Source: Silene conica (taxonomy: Eukaryota > Streptophyta > Magnoliopsida > Caryophyllales > Caryophyllaceae). From it: a stretch of DNA of 64,000 nt. Position 1 is the stretch's first letter; each line of letters starts with the position of its first letter. The stretch spans positions 56,454,202-56,518,201 of the forward strand of contig CM055312.2 of the NCBI GenBank assembly GCA_029255685.2, read 5' to 3'. The position numbers and the translations under genes are program-made. The notes beneath the pieces were generated by a model. It made no database searches. It worked only from the letters and a program-made list of their open reading frames with translations, and was not told the DNA's origin. Shown one piece after another: positions 10,649-20,866 of this stretch.

Positions 10649-11440
10649 ATGACTCGTAATCCCTTTAGTTGTAAAGGGATACGAGCTAGTGACTTATTAG
10701 GACTTATACATACTGATGTATGTGGTCCATTAACGATCACCATTAGGGGAAATTATGATTACTTTATTACCTTCACGGATGATTTAAGTAGATATGGGCA
10801 TATTTACTTAATGAAATATAAAAGTGAAGCTTTTAAGAAATTTAAAGAATTTCAAAATGAAGTTGAAAACCAACTTGACAAGAAAATTAAAGCACTACGA
10901 TCGGATCGTGGTGGCGAATATCTTAGTGGTGAATTTGATTCGCACTTAAAAGATTGTGGTATTTTGTTACAACTCACTCCTCCGGGAACACCACAACTAA
11001 ATGGTGTGGTTGAAAGGAGGAATCGAACCTTATTAGATATGGTTCGATCTATGATGAGTCAAACAGATTTACCAGATTCATTTTGGGGATTTGCAATCCT
11101 CACCGCCATCAAATCGTTGAACATTAGTCTGACGGAAGCGACCGAAAAGACTCCATATGAGATGTGGAGAGGAAAGGTTCCTTCATTATCCTATATGAAG
11201 ATATGGGGTTGTAAGGCTTATGTCAAGGTAAAGACCGATGACAAATTAGCTCCGAGATCCAAAAAATGCACTTTTGTTGGTTATCCAACCACCTCTCGTG
11301 GCTATTACTTCTATAAACCTCAAGATAACAAAGTGTTTGTGTCTATAGAGGTTGTCTTTCTAGAAAACGAGTTTATTTCTAGAAGACAGAGTGGGAGAAA
11401 TTTTGAACTTGATGACATTCATGAAGTTCAAGAGCCATAA
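10649..11440 (+). pseudogene. Copia B integrase
   Basis: 264 codons with the rve integrase core. The catalytic triad is visible as Asp in HTDVCGP, Asp in LRSDRGGEY and Glu in GVVERRNRT. The C-terminal part has the Copia hallmarks PYEMWRGKVPSL, WGCKAYVK and FVGYP. It inserts the cDNA into the host genome. A TAA at 11438-11440 ends the frame; coding resumes beyond it and is lost again at about 11580, where one missing base creates a TAG and a shift. So the catalytic domain is intact and the polyprotein is not. Confidence 0.85.
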
Positions 11441-12161
11441 ACTGAAGTAGAGACGAACGAAAATGTTCCTTCCTCGTCTACTTTGGTACCTATTCAACCT
11501 AGGAGGTCGAGTAGAGTTCCACATCAACCTGATAGATATGTTGGATTAATTGAGGGAGATGGTAGTCTCGATGTATTACTTTAGAAAGTGATGAGCCTAC
11601 CACTTACAAAGCTGCAATCTCTAGTCCCGACTCCGCCAAATGGCAAGAGGCCATGAAATCTGAGATGGATTCTATGTTTGAAAATCAAGTATGGGACTTG
11701 GTTGACTTGACTGAAGATATGAGACCTCTTCAGTGCAAATGGATCTTTAAAGTGAAGAATGGCATAAAAGGACATGACGATGTCTATAAATCTAGGCTAG
11801 TAGCTAAAGGGTTTACCGAAGTTCAAGGTCTTCATTATGATGAAACTTTTGCTCTAGTAGCCATGCTTAGATCCATTAGGATTATGTTAGCGATTGTCGC
11901 ATTTCATGATTATGAAGTGTGGCAAATGGATGTCAAAACCGCCTTCTTAAATGGGCATTTAAAGGAGGATGTGTATATGATACAACCTGAAGGTTTTGTG
12001 GATCCTAAAGGTCCTAGAAAGGTATGCAAGCTTAAGAGATCCATTTATGGTCTTAAGCAAGCATACAGGAGTTGGAATCATCAATTTAATGAAGTTATAA
12101 TAGAAAATGGTTTCGCTCGAAGTGTCGAGAAACCATGTTTATATACTAAATTCAGTGGGAG
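11441..12161 (+). pseudogene. Copia B reverse transcriptase, N-terminal part
   Basis: After a Pro/Ser-rich linker, the reading shows WQEAMKSEMDSM, WIFKVKNGIKG, SRLVAKGFTEVQGLHYDETF and WQMDVKTAFLNGHL (first catalytic Asp of the RVT_2 family), then KRSIYGLKQAYRSWN. The frame stays open to 12161, where the F element begins between the codons for CLYTKFSG and the following residues. The rest of the domain, with the YVDD motif, lies at 44029 onward. Confidence 0.85.
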
Positions 12162-12466
12162 TGTAACACCCCGTATTTTATAATAATATTTTATTATAAA
12201 AGTATTTTATTTAATTAATTATTTTGAAGTTTAGTAATATATTTTGGAAATATATATTTATAGCTTCCGTTTCCTATTTTTTATTATTTCCGTTTTAATC
12301 TACTTTTGGATGGGTTAAAATGTCCGTGCACAATTTTATTATTTTAATTTGATATTTACTTTTCTATTTCAAATTCTCTTTACGTTTTAATATGGCTTAA
12401 TCCAATTTGTAATCAGACAATCCTTTGTATGAGCTAATGGACCAAAAGCCCATTAGTTAATCTCCT

Positions 12467-12474
12467 TATAAATA
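12467..12474 (+). promoter_or_regulatory. TATA box of F LTR 1
   Basis: TATAAATA in CTCCTTATAAATAGAATTT, about 305 bp into the LTR and followed by a CT-rich stretch. Same site in copy 2 (26511) and copy 3 (41799). Likely the start of element transcription. Confidence 0.6.
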
Positions 12475-13130
12475 GAATTTAACCTAGCAATCAACTAGGT
12501 TAATTGTTTTGTTAGGTGCGTGAGTTTGCCGCTTGCCTCGTCTTCAATTTCTCTCTTTTGTTCTCTTTTCTCCTTTTAACTTCATTGTTGAATATCTTTC
12601 ATTCTTCCAAACTCATACATAAATTATATTTTCACAATCCTTGCTCTTACTTCTACAATATAATCTATTCAAAATATTTTATTGGGAATTATTTGTATGG
12701 ACCTTTAGACCTACGTTTTGGGTCTCTTGTTTTGTGAGTAAAGAAGGAGATCTCTTTCCCTTTTGGCGTTTTCGAAAGAGTGATTGTTTGGTACAATTTC
12801 TATCACAAGGATTTGGACTTCTGCTTTCTTTAAAGTTGATTTTTGGGGTTATTGACACGTGTCGGAGACAAGACTTTGTTGGTCGTATTCTTTATGAAGG
12901 TTTTCAATAATTGCCAAAGAGGTAACTAGGTGTGTCTCTTTTAATTGTGTTTATGCCAATTGATGTAATTAATATTATTTAATGATTGTTTGTACGATTA
13001 GTAAATGTTTGATTATTTATTGTCATGAATTAGTTGTGTTTCATATATTTATGTATGTCTTATTATCGTAATTGTGGACTATAATATGTTAATAAGTCGT
13101 TATCGATGTCGTGTGCGCAACTAGGGTTCG

Positions 13131-13490
13131 CGAGAAACCCTAGATGGAAAACTAGGGTTTGCTCAAGGTTAAAGTTGAAGTATGTGTAACCTTGAAAATA
13201 TGATTCAAGGTTATAGCTGAAACTAGTACAACCTTGAGTACGACTCAAAGTTATAGCTGAAGTTAATATAACTTTGAACTGCGAGTTAAAGTTATAACTG
13301 AGACTAACGTAAACCTGAGTTATGACTCAAGGTTATGGTTGGTGCTAGTATAACTTTAGGTCCTTGTCAAGGTTTGGCTAAGGTTACTATAACCTCAAGC
13401 CATATGTGGAAGTTATAGTCGAGGTTGGTATAACCTCGCATCCATTACTTATGTTATAGTTAAAGTTACTATAACCTTGGTTGTTTACAC
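13131..13490 (+). repeat. F LTR 1 stem-loop array I (AAGGTTATAG units)
   Basis: A string of units of about 40 bp, most an inverted repeat around a 10-17 nt loop. Arms differ but pair: CAAGGTT (13206) with AACCTTG (13230), CAAAGTTATA (13246) with TATAACTTTG (13267), CGAGGTT with AACCTCG (near 13420-13438), TAACCTTG (13187) with its partner at 13164. The array opens with CTAGGGTT / AACCCTAG around a CGCGAG loop. Confidence 0.75.
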
Positions 13491-13755
13491 TTGTTTCACA
13501 TGTTGAGTTGTGTTCAGTGACTGTATAATATTGTGTTGCATATGTCGTTGGATACTTCTATGCATTTGACATTAAGACAGTCTGTTATGATGTTCTACTG
13601 AGTTGAGTCGTGATGTTATTCACGCATGTTAGTACAGTCAGTTATACTGTGCATTTTTGTCTGCTGGTTTGAATAGATGACGATAGTATCGTTTGTATAC
13701 TATCGGAATGAACAGAGCAACCCTTCGGGGTCTGGTGTATGGTCTATGTTCGGGG

Positions 13756-13999
13756 GGGGTAACAGAGGCAGTGCGTTATACGCTCTGTTCCCCGAGTGTC
13801 GTTCGGTGTACAGTTATTGCATCGAGAGTCTGGCCAGGTATTAGACATATAGGCAGTGGTTATACGCTATACATAGTACTTTGGAGGCAGTGCGTTATAC
13901 GCTCCACACCGATGGAGGCAGTGCGTTATACGCTCCATCAGCTAGAGGCAGTGCGTTATACGCTCTAGCAGTTAGAGGCAGTGCGTTATACGCTCTAAC
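13756..13999 (+). repeat. F LTR 1 stem-loop array II (conserved GGCAGTGCGTTATACGC core)
   Basis: Six stem-loops share the core GGCAGTGCGTTATACGC (one is shortened) while the arms change together: AACAGAG/CTCTGTT (13761, 13783), TATAG/CTATA (13848, 13867), TGGAG/CTCCA (13882, 13902), GATGGAG/CTCCATC (13911, 13933), GCTAGAG/CTCTAGC (13941, 13963) and GTTAGAG/CTCTAAC (13971, 13993). The first extends outward to GGGG/CCCC past a one-base bulge. The core has its own small stem, GCGT/ACGC around TAT. Confidence 0.85.
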
Positions 14000-14696
14000 G
14001 GCGTTCGCTCTATTCGATATGCTTTGATGATAGCTTTGTGCCTTCTGTTGCTGTGGATCGTGTATCACCATATTTGTTATGCTCTAATGCTAGCTTTGTG
14101 CCTTCTGTTATTGTGGATCGTGTGTCACTTCCGGTTTAGTAAGTGTTGTGGTCTAGTGGTCGTATGTGGTTTAGGTTCGTATGGTTTCATTCACCTAGTG
14201 CAAGAATATCATGGTATGATAAGTTTGCATGCATGTCATAACGTGTTATATCCTCACATGATCGTTGTAGCATGTCTTCAAAAGATGGTAAGTTTGATTG
14301 GACTTTCATGAGTGTAGATGATCTCGCATGTTTACTGGTTTTACATTTCATTTGTTAATGATTGTTGGTTAAATTCAATTGTTGTAAACATGACTGGGAG
14401 AGCATCTAGTTACTCCCGACTGATTGTCGACCCCCTTCTCAGGTTGTTCAGGTGGTCGCTGTTTGGTTGATGCTTGCTTGGGGAATGTGCGAAGCGAGCT
14501 TAATAAATTGTTTAGGACCTTTGCTTTAAGTTTTTAAGAACCTTTGAATAATGTATTAGTTTGGTTTTCTATTTGAGTATCGATCCGGATTTGGGTAAGG
14601 TGTTTCCGCCACCTTAACCCAGTTATCGTTAAGTTACACTCTGATATTCATTTATATTATGTTTTTCCTTTATTTTATAATTCGGGTTGTTACAGT

Positions 14697-14708
14697 TGGT
14701 ATCAGAGC
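14697..14708 (+). promoter_or_regulatory. primer binding site (tRNA-Met), F internal copy 1
   Basis: TGGTATCAGAGC two bases after the LTR end, matching initiator tRNA-Met. Confidence 0.85.
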
Positions 14709-16309
14709 GAACACGCTCCCAACTCTCGCGTAGTTTATGACTAAAATAAATCGACTTAGTAAATGAGTGAGAGTAAATGGGGTAGAAACAATTAAGGACT
14801 TGTTGGCTTACATCTTAATGTTTCATATCGTTGTTAATTATAGTACATGCATTGTTCATCTACTTATTTCTTTATGCGTTAATGTCTCGCATAGTTGTTA
14901 ATTGTTTTACATGTTTGCTCATGTATTTGTTTGTTGTCTTTTTATGTTTCATAGTGTTACTCAATGTATTGAACGTATACTTCATTTACTTGTTTTATTA
15001 TGCGTTAATGTTTCGTATATTTATTAATTGTGTTGATTGTGTTGTTCATGAAATTGTGTATTTATACATTGATGTTTTGCATCGTTATTAATTGTATTAC
15101 ATGTTTGTTCATGCATTTGTTTGTTTATGTCTTAATAATGTTGATCGTTATTAATTGTATGAAATCTACAGTTTATGTATTGTGTTCTTTATGACTTGAT
15201 ATTATGTTTCGTCATTAATTATACAAAAATGTGTTGTTCATGTATAACTTTTTCAAGCATGCTTTGTTGATTTTAAAGACGGTCAACTTTGAAAATGTCC
15301 TTAGCATGTTACGTCTTGTACGTTGTTTTTGGTTTTATCTCGGTCAAAACTTTTTCCTTGATAACCCAAGCCTTACTCTTATCGTACTTTCATCCTTTTG
15401 GATCACTCAGTGGTGTTATCCGTGCTTGAGGTGATTTTGAGGTTGATTCCCTTATGGTTTTAGAGGCATCAAGATAGGATTGTTTGGAAGATTGGGATGT
15501 TCGGGTATGAAAGAGAAGTGCATTTATGAGTTTAGTAACGAGGGAGTTAATTTGAGATTTGAGGTTGTTAAGAAGAAGTTTACTTTGGTATTTGAGGTTG
15601 TTAAGAAGGAGTTAACTTTGGGATTCGAGGTTGTTGAGATGAAGTTTATTTTGGGAATAGTTGTTGTTATGATGAAATCTCATTTGGGATAAGTGAATGT
15701 TAAGTTCTTTGTGTGCTTGAGGAATTCCTTATTGAAGATAGAGAGTGAGTGAATGATATGTGGCATAAGACGTTTAATTGTGGTTTCATAATTTCATAAG
15801 AAGTAATAGACATAATGAGTGGATTTATCTTATGAGATAATTTGGGAATCTCGTGGCTTATGCTTTTAATGGTTTGAATTTTTGGATTTTTATCTTGTGT
15901 TTAGGGAAAAGTTATGCGAGTTATTTAGGGATCGAGGATAGAATGTTGGAATGAATTGAATGTTATTGTGGAGTTGAGATTGAGTACGTTGGGGAATTCT
16001 GGAGATTGTGCTCGACTTTAATTCGAATATGAAATTTGAGGATTGAGAATCGTTAATGATTTCTAGTGAGTTATGAAATGTTTTATGGTTTATCCGTTGA
16101 GGAGATATTTACTGATTGTACATTTTAAAGGATTGAGTGAAAAAGATGAACTATTATTTATGGACTTGTGAGATGTTGATGTTAAAGTGTTTTAGCGTTG
16201 ACTTAGTGAACGATCATGTTGACAATGATTATAATGGATCGAGGTGTTCGTCTTTTGAGGCTATAGAGATTGCTATGGATCAGATTGATTCATTAATTTG
16301 ATTGGATGG
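14709..16309 (+). mobile_element. F internal region copy 1, left part
   Basis: Non-coding, T- and G-rich. It aligns with 28752-30351 of internal copy 2. Includes a 33-bp minisatellite (15556-15657). Ends with the target duplication gatgg (16305-16309) in front of element G. No retroviral domain was found in any frame; short open frames here are not conserved in a coding way. Confidence 0.75.
15556..15657 (+). repeat. 33-bp minisatellite, three copies
   Basis: Units centred on TTGAGGTTGTTAAGAAG start at about 15556, 15589 and 15622. The period is a multiple of three, so the + strand shows an 11-residue repeat (FEVVKKKFTLV, FEVVKKELTLG, FEVVEMKFILG). The same array lies at about 29602-29703. 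It may be a relic of coding sequence, but no protein family is recognised. Confidence 0.7.
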
Positions 16310-16582
16310 TGATGCGTGTCTATTTTATGATGTTTTTCATCTATTTTTACACGCATTTGGTCGCTCATTTACTATGTTTTAGCCCTTATTTCCCAACAAT
16401 CGTGTACTTTCGTATTTTTATCCACTTTTGCAGATTTATGCGGAAAAGGGACGATTTTGCACCAAATTTATGCCCTCGGGATTTTTTTGCAAAATTAAGG
16501 AACGAAGGAAAGTCAACTGGAGTCGTTATTTAAGTACCAAAAGTCAAACCGAGAAGAACCGGAGAATTTCTACGGGGAAACG

Positions 16583-16715
16583 GGTCGACCGACCTGCAAA
16601 ATGGGTCGGCCGACCTGGCCTGAAGTTTAAGAAGTCCAAAATCTTAAAGAAAGCCCAGATTATTCCTGAAGCCGTAAAAGAGGTCGACCGACCCACCAAA
16701 CTGGTCGACCGACCT
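16583..16715 (+). repeat. GGTCGACCGACC paired modules, G 5' LTR (first two)
   Basis: Pair 1: GGTCGACCGACC at 16583 and GGTCGGCCGACC at 16604, 9-nt gap. Pair 2: GGTCGACCGACC at 16682 and again near 16703. The 12-mers are self- and cross-complementary, so each pair can fold back. Gap sequences are unrelated. Confidence 0.75.
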
Positions 16716-16791
16716 CAGCAAAGCCCAGAAGCGGTTATCGGAAAAATAGATTAGAAGTACAGAGTCTTTAGGAAACTCCTATTTTCGGCCC

Positions 16792-16799
16792 TATATAAA
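16792..16799 (+). promoter_or_regulatory. TATA box of G 5' LTR
   Basis: TATATAAA in CGGCCCTATATAAACTAAT, about 480 bp into the LTR; repeated in the 3' LTR at 23315. Probable transcription start follows about 30 bp downstream. Confidence 0.6.
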
Positions 16800-17209
16800 C
16801 TAATCTCTTGTTTAGGGTTTGAGGATCTAGTTTTTCATCGATTAGCACCCACCATAATAATCAAGTTCGTAATTTAGTTTTACTCAATCTTTTAGTTCAA
16901 TTGTAATCTTTCAATAATTCTCAAGCTTTCAATAAAGTTTGTTCCTTTTCTGCCTTAATTCCGATTTCTGGTAATTACTCTCCAAATTTAGTTTCATTAC
17001 TGTTCTTATTATTGCATTCGTTTAAGATAGAATTCCCAAGCTTTATTGAATCTTGCATGCTTAGATTATTATTTACTATGTTTTCCATGTTTATTCCCGT
17101 TTTCATCATTGTTTTAGTAATCATGCGTAGCTAAATTTCATATGTTAGGATGTAGGGGATGAATATGCATAGGTAACGTAATTCCGAGACCGACTTGTAG
17201 CAGAGCCGT

Positions 17210-17283
17210 GGTCGGCCGACTCAAATAATGGGTCGGTCGACCAAGGCGGTGGTCGGCCGACTGGAATAGCTGGTCGGTCGACC
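17210..17283 (+). repeat. GGTCGGCCGACT / GGTCGGTCGACC paired modules, G 5' LTR (last two)
   Basis: Two successive pairs: 17210 with 17231 and 17251 with 17272, each a GGTCGGCCGACT followed about 9 nt later by GGTCGGTCGACC. Arms are complementary apart from one position. Confidence 0.75.
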
Positions 17284-17330
17284 CACTCGCGCATGAATCC
17301 TGTTTCGTCTTTCTTTGTTGACTATAATAA

Positions 17331-17567
17331 CCTACAATGAGACCGAAAGGAGACTTGTAGGATGTTAGTAATGACCTACCCAAGATTGAGAGATACGGGA
17401 AGGGCATTGGTTTACACCTTAAGACGGCTAGGTTACTAAAGACTGAAAGGTATGTGACCTAGGATTTAGGAATCACCCTTATTGTTGACACCCAATAATT
17501 GTGAGACCTAGGAACTAATAGCATAGGCCGAAAGGAGCTATTAGGTACCATAGACCGAAAGGATATG
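17331..17567 (+). repeat. G LTR stem-loop array with CCGAAAGG core
   Basis: Four copies of (G)ACCGAAAGGA or a one-base variant, each inside different complementary arms: CCTACAA/TTGTAGG (17331, 17355), CTAGGTTAC/GTGACCTAG with one T-G mismatch (17428, 17454; core CTGAAAGG), CTAATAGC/GCTATTAG (17515, 17537), and a weak CATA/TATG (17549, 17564). The core forms CC-GAAA-GG, a GNRA-type tetraloop if transcribed. Confidence 0.8.
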
Positions 17568-17880
17568 TTACACCCCTTACGCGACTGCAATACATGTTGA
17601 CCTTAGGATTTATATTACCTTAGCTATTTATTACCCGAACATCCTAGCATCCCTTTTATTATATTTTATTCCCATCTTTTATTATTTATTTGTTTTAAAT
17701 CTTTGCCTTAGACTTAGTGAACAACACAATCAATCCCCAAATTTGTTACCTTTAACATTAACATCAAACAATAAACACTCCCCACCTCTTTGTGGTTCGA
17801 CCCTGACTTTCACTATCTATAGTTTAAGTTTAGGAATTATTAATTTATCTTTGGTACCCTCAACGACGGGCATCAAATTT

Positions 17881-17898
17881 TGGCGCCGTTGCCGGGGA
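17881..17898 (+). promoter_or_regulatory. primer binding site (tRNA-Asp) of G
   Basis: TGGCGCCGTTGCCGGGGA, 5 bp after the LTR end. It is complementary to the 3' end of plant tRNA-Asp, the primer used by Athila-type elements. Confidence 0.8.
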
Positions 17899-17996
17899 GG
17901 TGACGCCAGTGTTTATTGTTTTTGTTTTTGTTTCTCTTTGTTTAAGAAACTTTTGTTCCTTAAACCTTCTCACCTTTTTCTTGAAGTTTTCATCTT

Positions 17997-19166
17997 ATGC
18001 GCAGGTCAGTTCAAGGAGAACTCCTACCACTTGACCACGAGCTTGAGAGGACTCTAAGAGAAAGGAGAAAGCAGCTTCTAGTGAATCAGGAAGGAGGTTC
18101 ACCATCTTCTTTATTCCAAGAAGACATCTTTGAACAACCATCATTACCAACTTCACCAAAAACACCAACTTCACAACCAAATTCACCCAATAATCCACCT
18201 TCACCAAAAACACCACCTTTTACCTACTTTCCAGTTTTTCCGAAAGAAGAAGAAAACATGACAGAGGAAGCTACTATTGCCAGTCACTCCATGCCTCAGG
18301 CAAAGGACCTATACAAAGGGTTCACTTTACCTGCAGGCACTGGGAAGCCATTCGAGGCCAAGCCTGCCTATATTACTATGGTTGAAAGAAACCAATTCGG
18401 AGGCTCGGCCAATGAGGATGCTGCAAAGCATATTGAAATCTTCACAGATTACATATGCTCTATTGCACCCCCAGAAGGAGTGACACAGGACCAGATTAAG
18501 CAGACCATGTTTATCTTCTCTCTTAGGGACGCTGCAAGGGAATGGTACATAGACTTGGACCGCACTGCTGCGGGAGTCACAGACTGGAATACCCTAGCCT
18601 TAGCATTCTACAGGAAATACTATTCTGCATCCAAAACTAATGCTTTGAGGGCGCAGATTACAAATTTTAAGCAGGGCCCCAATGAGGATTTTAGTGAGGC
18701 GTGGGACAGGTTCAAGAGACTTGTTCGATCCATACCACACCATGGATTCGAACAATGGTTTCTTTGTAACCAGTTCTACAATGGCCTCTATGATGACAAC
18801 AGGGCTTATTTAGATGCTGCAGCCAATGGGAGATTCCAGGACAATTCAGGAGAGACTAAGGGTCTCAAATTGATAGAGGATGTTGCTGTACACCGTGCTG
18901 AACATGGAACTTCCCGAGGCAATCAAAGGAAGGCTGAATATAACCTGGCAGCTATTGAGGCCTTGACGGCCAAGTTAGAGAAACTAGAAGCTGGAGGGAA
19001 GTTCGATCTAGGAAGTGGGAGCAAGGGAGGTATTTATCAGGTGAACGATGTTCAAGACGGACCCTTTGCTTGTGAGAGGTGTGGTGGAGAAGGGCACGTG
19101 TCGAAATTTTGTACTTCATCCAATGAGACATGTGCCGCTTTCCAACACTATCGTGGGAATTTATGA
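17997..19166 (+). pseudogene. G gag (capsid-like and zinc knuckle)
   Basis: ATG at 17997, 389 codons. Residues ~1-80 are a Ser/Pro/Thr-rich tail with SPKTP-like repeats. Residues ~120-260 match the Retrotrans_gag fold (FSLRDAAREWYIDL, FYRKYYSASKTNALRAQI, FSEAWDRFKRLVRSIPHHGF, FYNGLYDDNRAYLDAAANG). A zinc knuckle CERCGGEGHVSKFC sits near residue 360 and would bind element RNA. Near 19140 the frame shifts: Athila-like sequence (DPNNNNVHPNMRW, PHKQGFQKPPFNPQPP) carries on in the next frame to 19530. Gag assembles the particle; here it is probably truncated. Confidence 0.85.
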
Positions 19167-19530
19167 CCCAAATAATAATAATGTTCATCCCAACATGAGA
19201 TGGACAAGCCAGAATGTTCTCAATCCACAACACATGCAACCTCAGCAAAATTCCACATACATTCCCCCACATAAGCAAGGTTTCCAAAAACCACCCTTCA
19301 ACCCTCAACCTCCTTCAAATCCACCACCCAACACAGACACTCTTATCCAAAATCTTATTGGGTTGGTTCAGAAGGAATCTCAGGCTAGAGAGATAGGGAT
19401 GAAGATGTTAGAATCTCAGATTGCTCAAATTGCGGGCAAGAACGATACTAGGGCTCCGGGTCAACTTCCGACCAAAACGGACCAGAAAAAAAGAGACTCT
19501 AAATATCATATCCCTACGAAGCGGAGCTAA
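19142..19530 (+). pseudogene. G gag C-terminal linker, shifted frame
   Basis: Continuation of gag after the first frameshift: Pro/Asn/Gln-rich sequence (QHMQPQQNSTYIPPHKQGF), then a helical stretch LIQNLIGLVQKESQAREIGM and LESQIAQIAG, as found between Gag and protease in Athila elements. A second shift falls at the A7 run near 19486-19492, after which the protease frame continues. Whether this run is a programmed slip site or a mutation cannot be decided from one copy. Confidence 0.6.
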
Positions 19531-20866
19531 AGTGGGAGGCGAAAAAGAAAAACAGCTGAGTAACAGCGAGGCAGGTCGACCGACCCAGGAGCCAGGTCGA
19601 CCGACCTCTGAGCAGAATCTGGAAAATCCCGTTGTTCAGGAAAGTGGTCGACCGACCGAGGAAGAGGGTCGACCGACCACCGATGCGGAACAGGAGGCCC
19701 CTTTTCGTCCCGAATTGCCAAACAACTTAAGGGATTTCCTTTTTCGGGGTGATAAGACCCCCAGGTTTCTGAAAAGGGCTGCAAATACTGAATCTTCAGC
19801 CCCTCCTTTCCCGGAAAGACTCGTAGCTTCAAAAGACCAGGTATCTTTTGACAAATTTAAAGACGTAATTCGTTCATTAAATGTTCAAGTCCCTTTTCTA
19901 GAATTAGTCCAACAGGTTCCTTCATATCTTAAGTTTATGAGACAGCTTTTGTCAAGAAAGAGGTCTTTAGACAAGGTTGAGTCGGTGGCCCTCACTAAAG
20001 AGTCATCTAGTTTTTTATCACAGGTTATTGCCCCTCACAAACTCGATGATCCTGGTAGTTTTTCTGTCCCCTGCAATATAGGAACCTTCCCTGTAAAAAA
20101 GGCTTTATGCGACTTAGGAGCTAGTATAAGTGTCATGCCCCTAAGTGTTGCCCTAAAACTAGGAATGACCAATTTTGCAGTGACCAGCATGACTTTCCAG
20201 ATGGCAGACCGTACATCTATGGAACCCATAGGGGTGTTGGAAAACATCCCTGTGCGTATTGACAGGTTTTTCTTCCCAGTTGACTTTGTAGTACTGGACA
20301 TCCCAGAGGATGCCCATATACCTATAATACTAGGAAGACCTTTCCTCCACACTGCGGGAGCCATCATAGATGTAGGCATTGGGACTTTGACCTTCAAAGT
20401 AGGAAAGCATTCCATTATCTATGACCTATCTTATAGGAAGAAGGATGCCATGACCCCCATCACTTGTAATGCTATTACTTCAGAAAAGAAGTATAAGGTC
20501 ATCACTACTTCTCCTACTTTATTGCCTACTCCTGTATCTGTTTTTACACCTCCGCCCCAGATCGGGAGCAATATGGAGGATACTTCTGTTGTGACTAATG
20601 CAGGAATTTGTTTGGGGAAACCCAAAGTAAAGGAAGTAACAATACAAAGAGGGGGAATGGGATTCTTGAGCTACAAAGAAGATGAAGACCCAGATGTTGT
20701 AGATCGGGAAGAAGAGAAAAAGAGGAGACAAGCTCAAGAGGAGAGTTCGTCGCATATGCTTTGCGGCGGAAAAAGGATGTGTTTCGCTACTCAAGCAAAC
20801 ACTGTGGAGACTACGGCATGTCGTCAAAAGCCGTGGTCGGATATATTCCGCATCTTTAGCGGATAG
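19494..20866 (+). CDS. G aspartic protease region
   Basis: Open for more than 450 codons. It starts with NIISLRSGAKVGG, the conserved Athila ITLRSG block, then a linker with four (S/A/P/E)GRPT motifs encoded by GGTCGACCGACC modules, then PPFPERL and FDKFKDVIRSLNVQVPFLEL. The retropepsin core has ALCDLGASISVMPLSVA (Asp-Leu-Gly instead of Asp-Thr/Ser-Gly, usual in Athila) and IPIILGRPFLHTAGAIIDV. After an acidic tail (EDEDPDVVDREEEKKRR) it stops at 20864-20866. There is no reverse transcriptase behind it. It would cleave Gag; alone it cannot support copying. Confidence 0.8.
19574..19678 (+). repeat. GGTCGACCGACC modules inside the G coding frame
   Basis: Two pairs (19574 with 19595, 19646 with 19667), each about 9 nt apart, in phase so that every copy reads Gly-Arg-Pro-Thr. 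These are the same 12-mers as in the LTR and the 3' non-coding region. Confidence 0.85.

Larger units (their letters stand above)
12162..14694 (+). repeat. F LTR copy 1
   Basis: 2533 bp from TGTAACACCCCGTATTTTAT to TTCGGGTTGTTACA. Contains a TATA box near 12467, CT-rich leader sequence, stem-loop array I (13131-13490) and stem-loop array II (13756-13999). It aligns almost base for base with copies 2 and 3. Open frames inside it are by-products of the repeats. Confidence 0.9.
16310..17875 (+). repeat. G 5' LTR
   Basis: 1566 bp, TGATGCGTGTCTATTTTATG to CAACGACGGGCATCA. Contains TATATAAA at 16792, four GGTCGACCGACC-type paired modules and a CCGAAAGG stem-loop array. Nearly identical to the 3' LTR (differences include a decayed first GGTCGACC module in the 3' copy). 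Confidence 0.9.

Noticed and set aside
13693-13968. Open frame across F array II
   Set aside because: Its repeated AVRYTL residues come from the stem-loop core; LTR location and frame breaks in other copies argue against a protein.
14697-14708. tRNA gene suggested by TGGTATCAGAGC
   Set aside because: Only the primer-complementary 12 bases are present, directly after an LTR; no cloverleaf around any of the five copies.
19166-20866. Search for polymerase in G downstream of the protease
   Set aside because: No YxDD, RNase H or integrase motif in any frame between the protease stop and the 3' LTR.
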